A stretch of 23,804 nt of DNA, taken from positions 1-23,804 of the forward strand of contig JAYMTA010000832.1 in the NCBI GenBank assembly GCA_036897625.1, given 5' to 3'. Position numbers and translations under genes: made by a program. Shown one piece after another: positions 11,601 through 20,113 of the stretch. This DNA is from Pelargonium cotyledonis (lineage: Eukaryota; Streptophyta; Magnoliopsida; Geraniales; Geraniaceae). The stretch's first letter is position 1. Each line of letters begins with the position of its first letter. The notes below the pieces were generated by a model. It did not search any database, was not told where the DNA came from, and worked only from the letters and a program-made list of their open reading frames with translations.

Positions 11601-13328
11601 GAAGACCCCTGCACATATATTGGTGGAAAAAATATTCAAGTAAATTATACAAACATAAACTGAATCAACTTCCTAAAAAGATGGCCCAATTCCCAAACAC
11701 AAATCTATTACCCCTTTAGCACTAGTTCGAGAAAGCATCCGCACAAACATGGTACTTGGTGGCCTGTTTTGGGATTCTGCCATAGACCGTACTTCGCCCA
11801 CATAAGCATACTTGTTAGGCTGCCTTTTCTTGAAAACGTAGACGTGATTCGTACTCATCTTCTCCTGGGCAATAAGAACCTTTTCACTCCCATTTATAAT
11901 AAAATACCCACCCTGATCATATGGGCATTCTCCAAGCTCTGTCAAATCCTTCTCAGAATTCTGGTACAATGTGCAATAACTAGACCGAAGCATTATAGGA
12001 ACCTGTGATTATGCAAACAAAAAATAAAATGGTCAATTTCAAGACTTAAATCCATACTTTAACCAGTAATAAGATAAAACCACACACCTTTCCAATGAAA
12101 ACTTTAGTGAAATCTTGAGTCTCGGTGACTTCTTCACCATCATGTCCCTTCTTTATGACTCTCTTAGTAACATCCACATATAAGGGAGCTGAGTAAGTTA
12201 AATTCCTTAACCTTGCAGCCTTGGGAAACAAAGTAGCAGTTTCTCCATCTGACTCAGTCATCATGGGCTTACTCAAGTATATCTGACCAAAGCTTATCTT
12301 ATAAATGGTCTGCAAATACATGCAAAGACAGTAGGTGTCAAATAACTGAGGCATGAATAATCAGACACCCCAATATTAAATCACATATTGCAAACTATAG
12401 TTCAACATGGGTCCGGCAAGCTATAAAGGCAATTCAGCCAAGTATGATGAAGCAAGTTTTATAATTTTACTTCGTTAATCATTTTAGAGCTTTAAGGGCA
12501 TAACAAATACAGTTTCAAAATGATTCAAGACACCTAGTTCAGTCCTGAACTGAGCTTAATCCCATATACTCATATCTCTTCCATGGTTCATAAGCTAGCC
12601 CGAACAAAGAAGAAACAAATCAGTAATGGCAATTCAACTCCTGAAGTTGACTTTGTTGAACCTAAAAAACAGCATTTGTGTCTAATTTCAAATATCCAGA
12701 AAAGTGTTTTGAAGTACAAAAAAATGGGAAAGCCAATTTCAAGCAACACCAAATATCCTTGTTCGTAGTAACATTGTTGAAACCCTATATCAAATATATT
12801 CAGTCACTACAAAGATTAGCTCAAAATTTGAATCTTCCAGATAAAAGGAACGACCAATTCTTTTAACTTTATAGCCCTAATACCAAATTTGAAGTTCCCA
12901 TCCATAATATTTCTCAGGACAAATCGAATTTCACACTAGCAGATATGCTCCCCACTCCATGAACCCAATCAAGAATCAAAACACTCAATTTCCGAGTAAC
13001 ATGCAGCACAGAGAAGCCAAAGAGACACATCTTAGTTAGACACAGCACAAATTGATATCCCTAAAAACCGGACCTCGGCAAAATCGGGCTGGTGGCCAGG
13101 ATTGTGCTGGGACTCAGGTCGAATCTCTATATCAGCGGACTCGTCCACAATCTCCTGCATAGTATTCTGAATGAATTCGTCGAAGGAATCGAGCTGTTGC
13201 CGCACCAAACCCTTCTCTTCAAAGTAAGCGGAGATCACAGCCCACGCATCCTCTTGGGTGATATCGTCCTCGTCGTCGTCGGCGTCGTTCATCATCGCCG
13301 GATCGTACTCTTCGTGGTCTTCCTCCAT
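2728..13328 (-). CDS. RPB2: DNA-directed RNA polymerase II subunit RPB2 (25 exons, complete)
   Basis: Second-largest subunit of nuclear RNA polymerase II. With RPB1 it forms the active-site cleft for mRNA synthesis. The exons join into an unbroken 1194-codon frame, close to the roughly 1190 residues usual for plant NRPB2. The acidic N-terminus is followed by [20 protein letters not shown] (residues 24-43). GYNQED is at 797-802, with its acidic pair near the catalytic metal site. [12 protein letters not shown] is at 940-951. [12 protein letters not shown] lies in the C-terminal part, and clamp zinc ligands are C1126, C1129, C1144 and C1147 (CESC, CRGC). RPB2-specific segments such as [10 protein letters not shown] and the tail IAPRMLTK distinguish it from the Pol I, III, IV and V paralogues. 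ATG 13328 gives the family N-terminus; the frame is open upstream to 13454, but that lies before the predicted TATA box. No broken codons were seen. Confidence 0.97.
3372..4201 (-). other. RPB2 intron 23 (830 bp)
   Basis: AT-rich intron between the two largest 3' coding exons. Apart from the MITE at 3969-4130 nothing in it was recognised. The short frames overlapping its right-hand part are chance frames. Confidence 0.8.
3969..4130. mobile_element. Tourist/Harbinger-type MITE in RPB2 intron 23
   Basis: A 162-bp element with imperfect terminal inverted repeats: GGTGGCATTTGGATT at the left, and GGTAGCGTTTGCAATT when the right end is read in reverse. It is flanked by the 3-bp direct repeat TAA (3966-3968 and 4131-4133). 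A TAA/TTA target duplication and a short non-coding body are hallmarks of PIF/Harbinger MITEs. The interior has complementary GGGAATATGAGAAT and ATTCCCATTCC blocks able to fold into a hairpin. It sits well inside the intron and does not touch the splice sites. Confidence 0.75.
5589..5661. repeat. Compound (TG)n(AG)n microsatellite in RPB2 intron 17
   Basis: About 36 bp of TG repeats with one GG interruption (5589-5624) run into about 38 bp of AG repeats with one AA interruption (5624-5661). In the gene sense strand this is a (CT)n(CA)n tract. It takes up nearly half of the 166-bp intron and lies upstream of the acceptor at 5529. It is probably length-variable between individuals. Confidence 0.95.
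6429..7510 (-). other. RPB2 intron 13 (1082 bp)
   Basis: AT-rich intron without recognisable coding content. It contains a partial direct duplication. The block at about 7071-7147 (ACCAAGGCTATTTATT through AATCAAACTGAAAAC) recurs at about 7190-7313, where an extra segment of roughly 46 bp separates its two halves. Confidence 0.75.
9187..11410 (-). other. RPB2 intron 4 (2224 bp, largest)
   Basis: The largest intron lies between the exon ending IQNQQ and the exon beginning VALDYIG. It is AT-rich and contains a 50-bp tandem duplication (10368-10467), several shorter direct repeats (GTTTACATTATAA near 10570 and 10610; TTTGATGTAGC twice near 10722-10750), and a GGTTCAG/CAGTTAACAGAACC-type segment near 9381-9420. 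Part of it may be old transposon debris, but no TIR, LTR or transposase reading could be supported. The open frame at 10567-10863 has no recognisable domain. Confidence 0.7.
10368..10467. repeat. 50-bp tandem duplication in RPB2 intron 4
   Basis: Two adjacent 50-bp units (10368-10417 and 10418-10467) share TTTATAGTTAGGTTGTTATA and end in AATTGATAA. They differ mainly in the middle (TTTAAGTAG against TTTCGAAAG). Confidence 0.85.
12310..13073 (-). other. RPB2 intron 1 (764 bp)
   Basis: First intron, with donor GTCCGG directly after the DFAE codons and an acceptor ending TTTGCAG before the TIYKISFG codons. The interior has no domain or repeat that could be recognised. Long first introns in plant housekeeping genes can enhance expression, but nothing here shows that directly. 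Confidence 0.8.
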
Positions 13329-13432
13329 GATCGTCGAATTCAGAAATTGCAGAGGGTTCAAGAAAATGAGATGTGAGAGACTGCAGTGTTCGTATTTTGG
13401 GGGTTTTCGTTGCCGCTTTGGACTGAGGTTCG

Positions 13433-13441
13433 TAAATATAT
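13433..13441 (-). promoter_or_regulatory. Candidate TATA box of RPB2
   Basis: The minus strand reads ATATATTTA here, 105-113 bp upstream of the ATG at 13328. A start site roughly 30 bp downstream would give a 5' leader of about 75 nt. It would also leave the upstream in-frame ATG at 13454 untranscribed, which supports the chosen start codon. Confidence 0.5.
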
Positions 13442-13602
13442 GGGCAAATGGCAATTACGGTTGCGGCATCTAATTTATGTAGTGAGATTCTCTTAACCCG
13501 AAACTGACCGACATCCAATTTTTCGACCCGAATGGAGCACTAGTCGGATCTTTTTCTGGATTGATATTATTTTTTTGCTTAAGCTCCTAATTAGGATTTA
13601 GA

Positions 13603-13880
13603 GAGTGTTTGGTTAAGCTTATAAGCACCAAAATGGTTTCTTTTTTTTCGAGTTACATGTTTGATAAATTGAAAAGTGCTTATAAGCTCATGTTTATGAG
13701 CCATAAAAAATAAGCTGGGGGTATCCAACTTCTCATTTTTCAGCTTATAAGCATACACAAAAGAGCCAGTTTGACCATTAAAATGTCATATATATCCTTT
13801 ATATTTTTATGTGATAAAAAAACTCATAATTTTGTTTTTTGTTTTTTGTTTTTTGTTTTTTGTTTTTTTTTTAATTTTTC
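13603..13880. repeat. Palindrome-rich repetitive stretch upstream of RPB2
   Basis: The 10-bp palindrome GCTTATAAGC occurs three times, at 13617-13626, 13678-13687 and 13743-13752, spaced 61 and 65 bp. The left end AGTGTTTGGTTAAGC resembles the ends of plant MITEs, but no matching right end or target duplication was found. From 13831 to 13870 a 7-bp TTTTTTG unit repeats about five times. It is probably non-autonomous transposon debris plus low-complexity DNA. Confidence 0.5.
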
Positions 13881-13890
13881 AAGCCATTAA

Positions 13891-14002
13891 GGGCTTGTTT
13901 GGCTCAAAAAATTAATGTCACTAGTGAAAAAATACAAACATTTACTCTTGAATATGGAGAGTCAATACTCAAGAGAGATAGAAAGGAGATGTGGCCTCGT
14001 GT
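13891..14002. mobile_element. Possible PIF/Harbinger terminus
   Basis: The sequence TAA (13888-13890) followed by GGGCTTGTTTGGC has the form of a Harbinger-type end, a TAA target copy with a GGG-TTTGG terminus. It faces the Harbinger transposase pseudogene at 20114-22760 across the inserted Copia material. It could be the 3' terminus of that element. No partner end was found inside the window, so this is tentative. Confidence 0.3.
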
Positions 14003-14750
14003 GAAATCTTCTGAATCTCATGGGACTGCACCTCCACGATCTTGTCATTTGTCATCTAGAATTTAAGGTAGCGGCTGACGGAATACTTCTTGGTGTCAGC
14101 TTTCTCAGTATCACACTTCTTGTGGAAAGCCTCTCAAATCTTGTTTGTGGGACTGTCGTCGGTGTTGTAGTAGTTGTAGAGGTTGTCTGAGAGGCCGTTG
14201 AGGATGAAGTTCTTGTAGAGGAAGTCATTCTCGGTCCAGCTCACCAACGCCTTGAGTCTCTTTTTTCGCTACATCCGCATTGTCATCTATGACGGGTTTG
14301 GGGGTGTTGAGAACAACAACAACCTTCTTCATGGTAAGGAAAAACAATATCTTCTGCCTCCATCGCTTAAAGTGAGCTCCATCGAACCAGAATGGACAAT
14401 TGATGTCGGCTCTGCTAAATCTAACAGTGATATCATCGGTCGACATGGCAGTAGAATGTTTTAAAATTGTTAGAAAACAAAATAATAAATCGAATTTAAA
14501 TTCGATACCGATGGGATGAGTCGTAGACTTGGTCGTTCTCTTTAAAACATTCGCGATACTGCCCGGGTTTATGCACGACAGACTATCAACCCCAACGTTT
14601 CCCATGATAAAACAACTCACTCTGAGTTGTGATTTGACAAAAGCATGTGCACGACAGACTATCTCTGTATTTTTTCACAAAACAATCTTATTCAATTCCA
14701 ACTTTCTATACTTGAAAATGATTCCGCTCTTAAAATGGGAAATATAGAAA
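14003..14750 (-). pseudogene. Second Copia leader and gag copy, truncated
   Basis: On the minus strand this continues directly from the LTR at 15231-14751. It repeats the leader and gag of the larger Copia element (19874 to about 19160) almost block for block. The gag ATG is at 14446, beginning MSTDDITVRFSRADINCPFW, and NFILNGLSDNLYNYYNTDDS follows in another frame. A frameshift near 14240, an in-frame stop in the NKI-EAF segment and further lesions inactivate it. Homology ends at about 14003, so most of gag, all of pol and the distal LTR are missing. It retains the tryptophan codon after PF that is a stop in the other copy. Confidence 0.85.
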
Positions 14751-14797
14751 GTTGGAATTGAATAAGATTGTTGTGTGAAAGATACAGAGATTAGACT
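14656..14797. repeat. 55-bp inverted repeat at the end of the middle LTR
   Basis: Arms 14656-14710 and 14743-14797 are near-perfect reverse complements with a 32-bp spacer. They run from AGACTATCTCTGTA to CAACTTTCTATA and back. The right arm is the normal LTR end; the left arm is an inverted copy of it lying in the leader. The other Copia copy (about 19800-19920) lacks the inverted arm, so this is a rearrangement specific to this copy. Confidence 0.85.
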
Positions 14798-15231
14798 CCC
14801 TTTTGTAGCCAAATTCTTGCACGTCTAGTCCCAAAATTAACGCAACGTTCAGACGACCTTACTTGAACATGATCTGTTCTATAGGATCGTACCTCAGTAT
14901 CCTTGATTACTAAGGAGATGAGAACCTCAGTCTGGTGGATGAACCTTGACCATGTGATGAGAGTTTGATTATCAGCCACTCCTTTGGGCGAGTGAAGCAG
15001 TAGAGGATCGTTCTCATCCAGCTCTGGCTTGGGATAGTCACATGGTTGTCTAACAGACCCTTAACTTTTTATTTAATAAAAAAACGCAACGTTCAGTAAC
15101 AATGACCAATTCGTGAGCAAAAAATGGGAGAGAAAAAATATGCGATAACAACAAAAATATCATTCGTAGATAAAAATAAAATATATACATTCCGTTTGTT
15201 TTTTTTTCAAAAAGTCAGATTAGTTCCAACA
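14751..15231 (-). repeat. Copia LTR (3' LTR of the main element, shared), with insertion
   Basis: On the minus strand it begins TGTTGGAACTAATC directly after a polypurine-like AAGTGCGGGAT. It parallels the 5' LTR at 20113-19875, sharing CGTTGCGTTAATTTTGGGAC, GAATTTGGCTACAAAAGGGA and the ending TTCCAAC. Without the 244 bp added by the internal insertion and its duplication it is about 237 bp, close to the 239 bp of the other LTR. The distal boundary is inferred from the TTCCAAC inverted match to the TGTTGGAA start. Confidence 0.75.
14839..15096 (+). mobile_element. 230-bp insertion with 14-bp direct repeats (retroposed sequence, SINE-like)
   Basis: AACGCAACGTTCAG occurs at 14839-14852 and again at 15083-15096, flanking 230 bp (14853-15082) absent from the paralogous LTR. 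That LTR has a single AACGCAACATTCAG at about 19962-19975. On the plus strand the insert ends in an A-rich tail (TTTAATAAAA) just before the second repeat. A long target duplication and 3' A-rich tail are the signature of target-primed reverse transcription (SINE, LINE or processed transcript). No tRNA-like A/B boxes could be assigned with confidence, so its source is unknown. Confidence 0.7.
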
Positions 15232-15752
15232 ATCCCGCACTTGAATTTTTGAAAAAAAAAATTATTATCATTAAGCAGTTCGAAATAAAGCATATTATTT
15301 AGCATAAACAAAGGTGTCTTACGACTTGAACATTTGCGCAGTGAGTATGATTCTGATTTACTAGAGTGACTCGTAATCTTGAACTTTATCTCAGACAATG
15401 TACCACGTCCAACCTTCTCATAGTGTAGTTTCACAAAGCATGTGCGTTTATGGCTATGCAGTGAATGCTCTAGAAATTTTGCCTCAAAAATTTCATAGGA
15501 GGTGGCCCCACTTCCCACATTTACATAGGTGAGTCTATTAAGAATACTTCCATAGCATGGTACTCCACTCTAGTTAGAGTATAGATCTCATTAAAAGTAG
15601 TTATGAACTCAACCTTAAGATCACTTTGGGATTACATACTTCAAAACATGTTCTATAAACCATATCACGCCGTAATTAACTTGTTATTACCCATTGAACT
15701 TATTTCTTGAGATCTTTAGTCTATAAGTTGGGTTACCATTACGAGTGATTCA
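15232..15752 (-). other. Copia 3' non-coding region and polypurine-like tract
   Basis: Between the pol stop (15755-15753) and the 3' LTR. It contains no domain. Its last bases on the minus strand, CAAGTGCGGGAT followed by TGTTGGAA, resemble the CAAGTGGGAGAT-TGTTGG junction common in plant Copia elements and mark the plus-strand primer site. The minus-strand frame at 15518-15207 is a chance frame. Confidence 0.7.
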
Positions 15753-16424
15753 TCAATCTATAGGCATAAGTCCCACACATTTTGAGGTTTCATGGAATTT
15801 CTCCCTACCTAGTTTTTTCATCAAAGAATCAACTAAGTTCTCATGCGTGCATATGTGCACTCTAACAATACCTGTGGAGAGGAACTCTCTAACAATGTTG
15901 TGATTATAACGTATTTGTCATCTTTTACCATTGTAGTAATGGTTCTGAACTTTTGCAATAGCTGCAGTACTATCGCGAAGGATCAACACATCAGGAATTG
16001 GTTTTTCCCATAAAGGAATCTCAGCTAACATACTTCTCAACCAACCCGCTTCTTCACTTGTCGTAGCAAGTGCTATCATTTCTGAATTTATAGTTGATTG
16101 AGTTAGGATAGTTTGTTTCTTCAATTTTCAAGAAATTGCTCCACCAGCTATGCTAAAGATATAGTCGTTGGTGCCCTTGGAATCGTCTGATAAGGTGTTC
16201 CAATCCGCATCACTATATCCCTCAAGGACAACTGGGAACTTCTGATAATGTAATCTGAAGTTCATCGTGCATTTGAGATATCTCATAACACGTTCTATAG
16301 CATTCCAATGCTCAACACTTGGTCTACTTGTAAACCGGCTCAACAATCCCATAACATATGCAATGTCGGGTCTAGTACAATCAGTGGCATACCAAAGGCT
16401 GTCAACGATGCTCGTGTATTCCAA
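15753..16424 (-). pseudogene. Copia RNase H remnant
   Basis: Minus-strand translation gives YTSIVDSLWYATDCTRPDIA, the SDADWN motif, then after a break TINSEMIALATTSEEAGWLR and RDSTAAIAKVQNHYYNGK, which are typical of Copia RNase H. The usual terminal segment (HNIVREF to CVGLMPID) ends at a TGA at 15755-15753. A frame break near 16126 and a stop just after the YNGKR codons interrupt it. Confidence 0.85.
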
Positions 16425-16529
16425 TTGTCTAACACTGTCTCCAGTGTTCTTAAAAAGTTTGACACTCAGATCATATGGTGTGCACGTTGCTTTAAGTCAA
16501 AGTAATTGTATTGACCCAACAAAATTCCA

Positions 16530-17100
16530 TTTTATGACCTAGTAATGTGAATGTCGAGGATTGCACTCGCTTCTCCTAAATCCTTAATATCAAAGTTCTG
16601 ACATAGGATGGATTTCACGTTGTCCACAACATGAATATTTGATCCAAAAATTAACAAGTCATCCAAATATAAACATATAATAGTGCAAATGTCTTTATCA
16701 GATTTATAATAAATGCATTTGTCACTTTCATGTACTCTAAATCCGTGTGAGATGACTAAGTTGTCAAATTTCTCATGCCATTGTTTAGGAGCTTGTTTCA
16801 AACCGTATAATAATTTGTCTCACTTACACACCTTGTGTTATAGGATAGGGATAACGAAACCCTCAGGTTGGTCCATGTAGATTTCTTCTAAGTCATAATT
16901 CAAGAAGGCGGTTTTTACATTCATTTGGTGCACTACTAGATCGTGTAAGGAAGCTAGCGCTACAAGCACTCAAATGAATGTAATTCTAGTGACCGGAGAA
17001 TAGGTGTCAAAGAAATCTACATTTTCCCTTTGCTTAAAACCTTTGTCTACCAAACGAGTTTTATATTTCTCTATAGTGCCATCGAGTCTAAGTTTTTTCT
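16530..17100 (-). pseudogene. Copia reverse transcriptase remnant
   Basis: Minus-strand reading gives [58 protein letters not shown] and the catalytic LYLDDLLIFG (YLDD in place of the common YVDD). The order is that of Copia RT. At least three stops interrupt it, for example after RITFI near 16975 and around VCK near 16830, so no functional enzyme is encoded. Confidence 0.88.
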
Positions 17101-17699
17101 TTAGGATCCATTACATCCTAAAGTCTTGCATCCCGGAGAAAGATCAATTAAGTGTCATGTTATATTAATTAGCTTCGAGTGATTCCATCTCATCATTTAT
17201 CGTTTCTTGCCACATATCAGCATCCAAAGATGTTAAGGCATCTTAAAGACAAGTAGGGTCCTCTTCTAGGGTATAAACACATAAATCATAACCATAGTCT
17301 TTGGCTACCCTAGGTCGTTTACTTCTTCTAGGTTTAGTATTTAAACTATCTTGTACCTCGATCTCACTAGATCTTGGTAAAGTACTAGAAGATACGCTCC
17401 CACTATATTCTGATTTAAACATGAATCTATCTTCAAAGAAATCGACATCATTCGATTCCAATATCACTCGGACTTTCAGGTCATAAAACCTACCAACTTT
17501 ACTATTCACAACATAACCTCTAAATACACATTCATAGGCTCTACTAGCTAGTTTGACTCTCTTAGGATTAGGAATCCTAACAAAGGCAAGACAACCTCAT
17601 GTTCTAAGATAGGAGAGATTGGGAGATCTTCCTTTCAATACCTCGTAAAGAGAAACCTTACTAGAGGACTTAGTAACTCTATTCAAAACATAACATACA

Positions 17700-18290
17700 A
17701 CTAATATAATTTCCTCCACCAATGGGGAGCAGTACCAGAATTCAACGAAATAGCAACAACCAATTCAGTCAATGTTCTATTCTTATGTTCAACTTTACCA
17801 TTCATTTCAGGTGAATAATGTGCGGTTTTCTCATGTAATATACCATGTGATTTATAAAACTGAATAAAAGGGGAAGAATCATATTCAGTTTCTCTATCAC
17901 TACGAAGTTGTTTAATTGTCTTATTAAATTGATTCTCAACTTCAATCACAAGCACTTTAAATATATCAAAGACATCACTCTAATGTTTCAACATATATAC
18001 ATATGTGAAATCAGAGCAATCATCAATGAATGTGATAAAATAACGATGTCCATTTCTAGTTAACATGCCATCTAATTCACATATATCAGAATGAATCAAA
18101 TCAAAAGGTTTAGATTCATGGAAAACAAATTTATTTGGCATTTTTGTTATCTTAGCTTGACTAAAAAACTCACATTTACCAAAATCATTCATAGATACTT
18201 TTGGAATCAAGCCTAAGTGATTCATGTTGCAAATAATACGCTTATTAACATGACAGAGTCTAGCATGTCAAACAGAGAAAGAGCACAAGT
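17700..18290 (-). pseudogene. Copia integrase remnant
   Basis: Two minus-strand frame segments, 18225-17980 and 17955-17701, carry the core in order: FDLIHSDICE with the first catalytic aspartate, FITFIDDCSDFTYVYML, IKQLRSDRETEY with the second aspartate, and NGKVEHKNRTL with the glutamate. The catalytic triad can still be read, but the reading frame is broken near 17965. A pre-integrase segment (LEDVLHTSNIVNNL) lies at about 18495-18450, with several stops between. Confidence 0.85.
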
Positions 18291-18502
18291 AAACACAAAT
18301 ATTCATTTTATTCATGTCAACATTCAATTTGATCATACCATCTACAGCATACCCTTTCCCCATAAACATCCCATTCTAAGTTAAAGTAAATAAATTAATA
18401 TGCATCTAACGTTTGGTAGAAGCCCGCTTTGTTGAGGAGGTAGCCAGAAACCAAATTGTTCACGATGTTTGAAGTGTGCAGCACATCCTCCAGTGTTAGG
18501 AT

Positions 18503-18706
18503 TCACCCAAAGGTGAACTTCAACTCCACGGTATGAGAACCAACAACTCCAATAGCGTGATTATCTCCAATCAGCATTTTTATTTCCTTTGTCGCAGCAG
18601 TGTATGCCTTGAACATACTTCGATCATGGCTGAAATGGCAGGAAGCGCCGATGTCAACCCACCACCCATTAACTGATCCCCCAAGTAGGTTGATCTCGGA
18701 TATCAT
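18503..18706 (-). pseudogene. Copia aspartic protease remnant
   Basis: Minus-strand frame with WWVDIGASCHFSHD followed by MLIGDNHAIGVVG. It corresponds to the Copia protease, whose active site is normally D-S/T-G-A. Here it reads D-I-G-A, so catalysis is probably lost. No CCHC zinc knuckle was found between gag and this segment, unlike the Copia fragment at the left edge. Confidence 0.75.
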
Positions 18707-18850
18707 TGCTATAAATGGTGATTATTCAGTCAAGTTTACACTAGCATGTTCCGTCATTTGTGTACCATAAGACCCAACTTTCCATAGTTGAAGTAGAGGA
18801 ATAAGGCCGGATCACTTCTGTGTGGTTGCTGCGGAGGATTCTAGATGGTT

Positions 18851-19611
18851 TCAATTCCTACAGGCAGGAGGATTGCGATTTTGGTTCAGCTTTTGAGTAT
18901 GAACTTTAAAGATGCTCCAGCCGGGTTTCAGCATCATTGTAAGCCTTCGGTTGACAGTCACCATCAACTCATCGTCTCTCTGGTCTTGTTTTCGAGCTTC
19001 ATTTTCAATGCGCAGTCGGGTGATCAAGCTTTCGAGCGAGAAATCCTTTGTCTTGTGTCTAAGAGCATTCTTGAAATCCTTCCATGATGGGGGTAGCTTA
19101 TCAATTATCACCGCGACTTGGAATTGCTCGTCTAACACCATTTCTTTGGATGTAACATTGTGTACAATCTTCTGAAGCTCATGGGATTGCACCTCCATGG
19201 ACTTATCATCTGTCAACTGGAATTTGAAGTAGCGGCTGACGGCATACTCTTTGTGCCAGCTTCCTCAGTGTCATACTTCTTCTGGAGAGCCTCCCAAATT
19301 TTGTTTGCGGGACTGTCATCAGTGTTGTAGTAGTCGTAGAGGTCGTCTGAGAGGCCGTTGAGGATGAAGTTCTTGAAAAAGAAGTCATTCTTGCTCCAAC
19401 TTGCCAGTGCCTTGCTTTGAGTCTCTTTCTCAGCTGCACCCACATTGTCATCTACGATGGGTTTGGGGGTGTTGAGAATAATAACCACCTTCTTCATGGT
19501 AAGGAAAAATAACATCTTCTGCCTCCACTGTTTGAATTGAGCTCCATTTTACTAGAATGGACGGTTGATGTCGATTTTGGTAAGTCCAACAGTGATATCA
19601 TCGGTCGTCAT
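18851..19611 (-). pseudogene. Copia gag remnant
   Basis: It starts at the ATG ending at 19611 (MTTDDITVGLTKIDINRPF), then meets TAG TAA where the second copy has tryptophan and phenylalanine codons. Further on the frame reads VVIILNTPKP, NFILNGLSDDLYDYYNTDDS and, after a frameshift near 19215, EMVLDEQFQVAVIIDKLPPS and LITRLRIENEARK. These are UBN2-type Copia gag blocks. Two adjacent stops plus a frameshift show long inactivity. Confidence 0.85.
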
Positions 19612-19874
19612 GGCAGTAAAATGTTTTAAAATTGTTAGAAAACAAAATAATAAACTGAATTTAAATTCGATACTGATGGGATGAGTCGCGGACTATGTCG
19701 CTCTCTTTAAAACGTTCGCGGCACTGCCCGGGTTCATGCACGACAGACTATCAACCTCGACGTTACCCATGATAAAATATTTCACTCTGAGTTGTCAATT
19801 TGTGTTGCACCGCACAAACCGATTCTATACTACACTTGAAAATGATTATGCTCTTAAAATGAGAAATATGGAAA

Positions 19875-20113
19875 GTTGGATTGAATAGGATTGTAGTGTG
19901 AAAAAATACAGAGATTAGACTCCCTTTTGTAGCCAAATTCTTGAACGTCTAGTCCCAAAATTAACGCAACATTCAGTAACAATGACTAATTCGTCCGCAG
20001 AAAATGGGAGAGAAAAAATTTGCGCTAACAACAAAACAATCAGCCGAAAAAAAATAAAAAAATATTCCGTTTGTTTTTTTTTTTTTTTCCAAAAAGTCGG
20101 ACCAATTCCAACA
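19875..20113 (-). repeat. Copia 5' LTR
   Basis: About 239 bp beginning TGTTGGAATTGGTCC on the minus strand and ending near TTCAATCCAAC. Its outer end at 20113 abuts the 3' coding end of the Harbinger transposase pseudogene; the adjoining ATTGT (20114-20118) would be the 5-bp target copy. It preserves the empty site of the 230-bp insertion found in the other LTR. Confidence 0.75.

Larger units (their letters stand above)
2728..13328 (-). other. RPB2: RPB2 exon map
   Basis: Coding exons, high to low coordinate: 13328-13074, 12309-12088, 12002-11712, 11608-11411, 9186-9122, 9032-8946, 8863-8743, 8655-8611, 8515-8378, 8225-8153, 7971-7895, 7813-7706, 7627-7511, 6428-6273, 6176-6072, 5982-5857, 5772-5695, 5528-5433, 5357-5242, 5100-5031, 4958-4905, 4822-4679, 4501-4202, 3371-2949, 2847-2728. 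They total 3585 nt including the stop. All 24 introns begin GT and end AG. Junctions were chosen so that the protein stays continuous with the RPB2 family. Most are phase 0; codons are split at junctions 5/6, 6/7, 10/11 and 19/20. Introns 1, 4, 13 and 23 are large (764, 2224, 1082 and 830 bp); the others are 72-181 bp. UTR exons cannot be placed from sequence alone. Confidence 0.9.
14751..20113 (-). mobile_element. Degenerate Ty1/Copia LTR retrotransposon
   Basis: Order along the minus strand: 5' LTR 20113-19875; leader; gag 19611 to about 18851; protease around 18650; gag-pre-integrase and integrase about 18480-17700; connector and reverse transcriptase about 17510-16530; RNase H about 16424-15753; a 3' non-coding region of roughly 500 bp; polypurine-like AAGTGCGGGAT; 3' LTR 15231-14751. 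Integrase before RT defines Copia rather than Gypsy. Many stops and frameshifts make it non-autonomous. A canonical tRNA-Met primer site was not found; CATTTTAAGAGC in both leaders may be a decayed version. There is no distal target-site copy because sequence past the 3' LTR continues into another copy. Confidence 0.9.

Noticed and set aside
13092..13473. Plus-strand ORFs opposite RPB2 exon 1
   Set aside because: Shadows of the acidic GAT/GAC/GAA-rich exon on the other strand. The serine-rich and valine-rich translations are artefacts of that composition.
19800..19875. Canonical tRNA-Met primer-binding site after the Copia 5' LTR
   Set aside because: TGGTATCAGAGC is not present. CATTTTAAGAGC shares only the last bases, so the site was not annotated.
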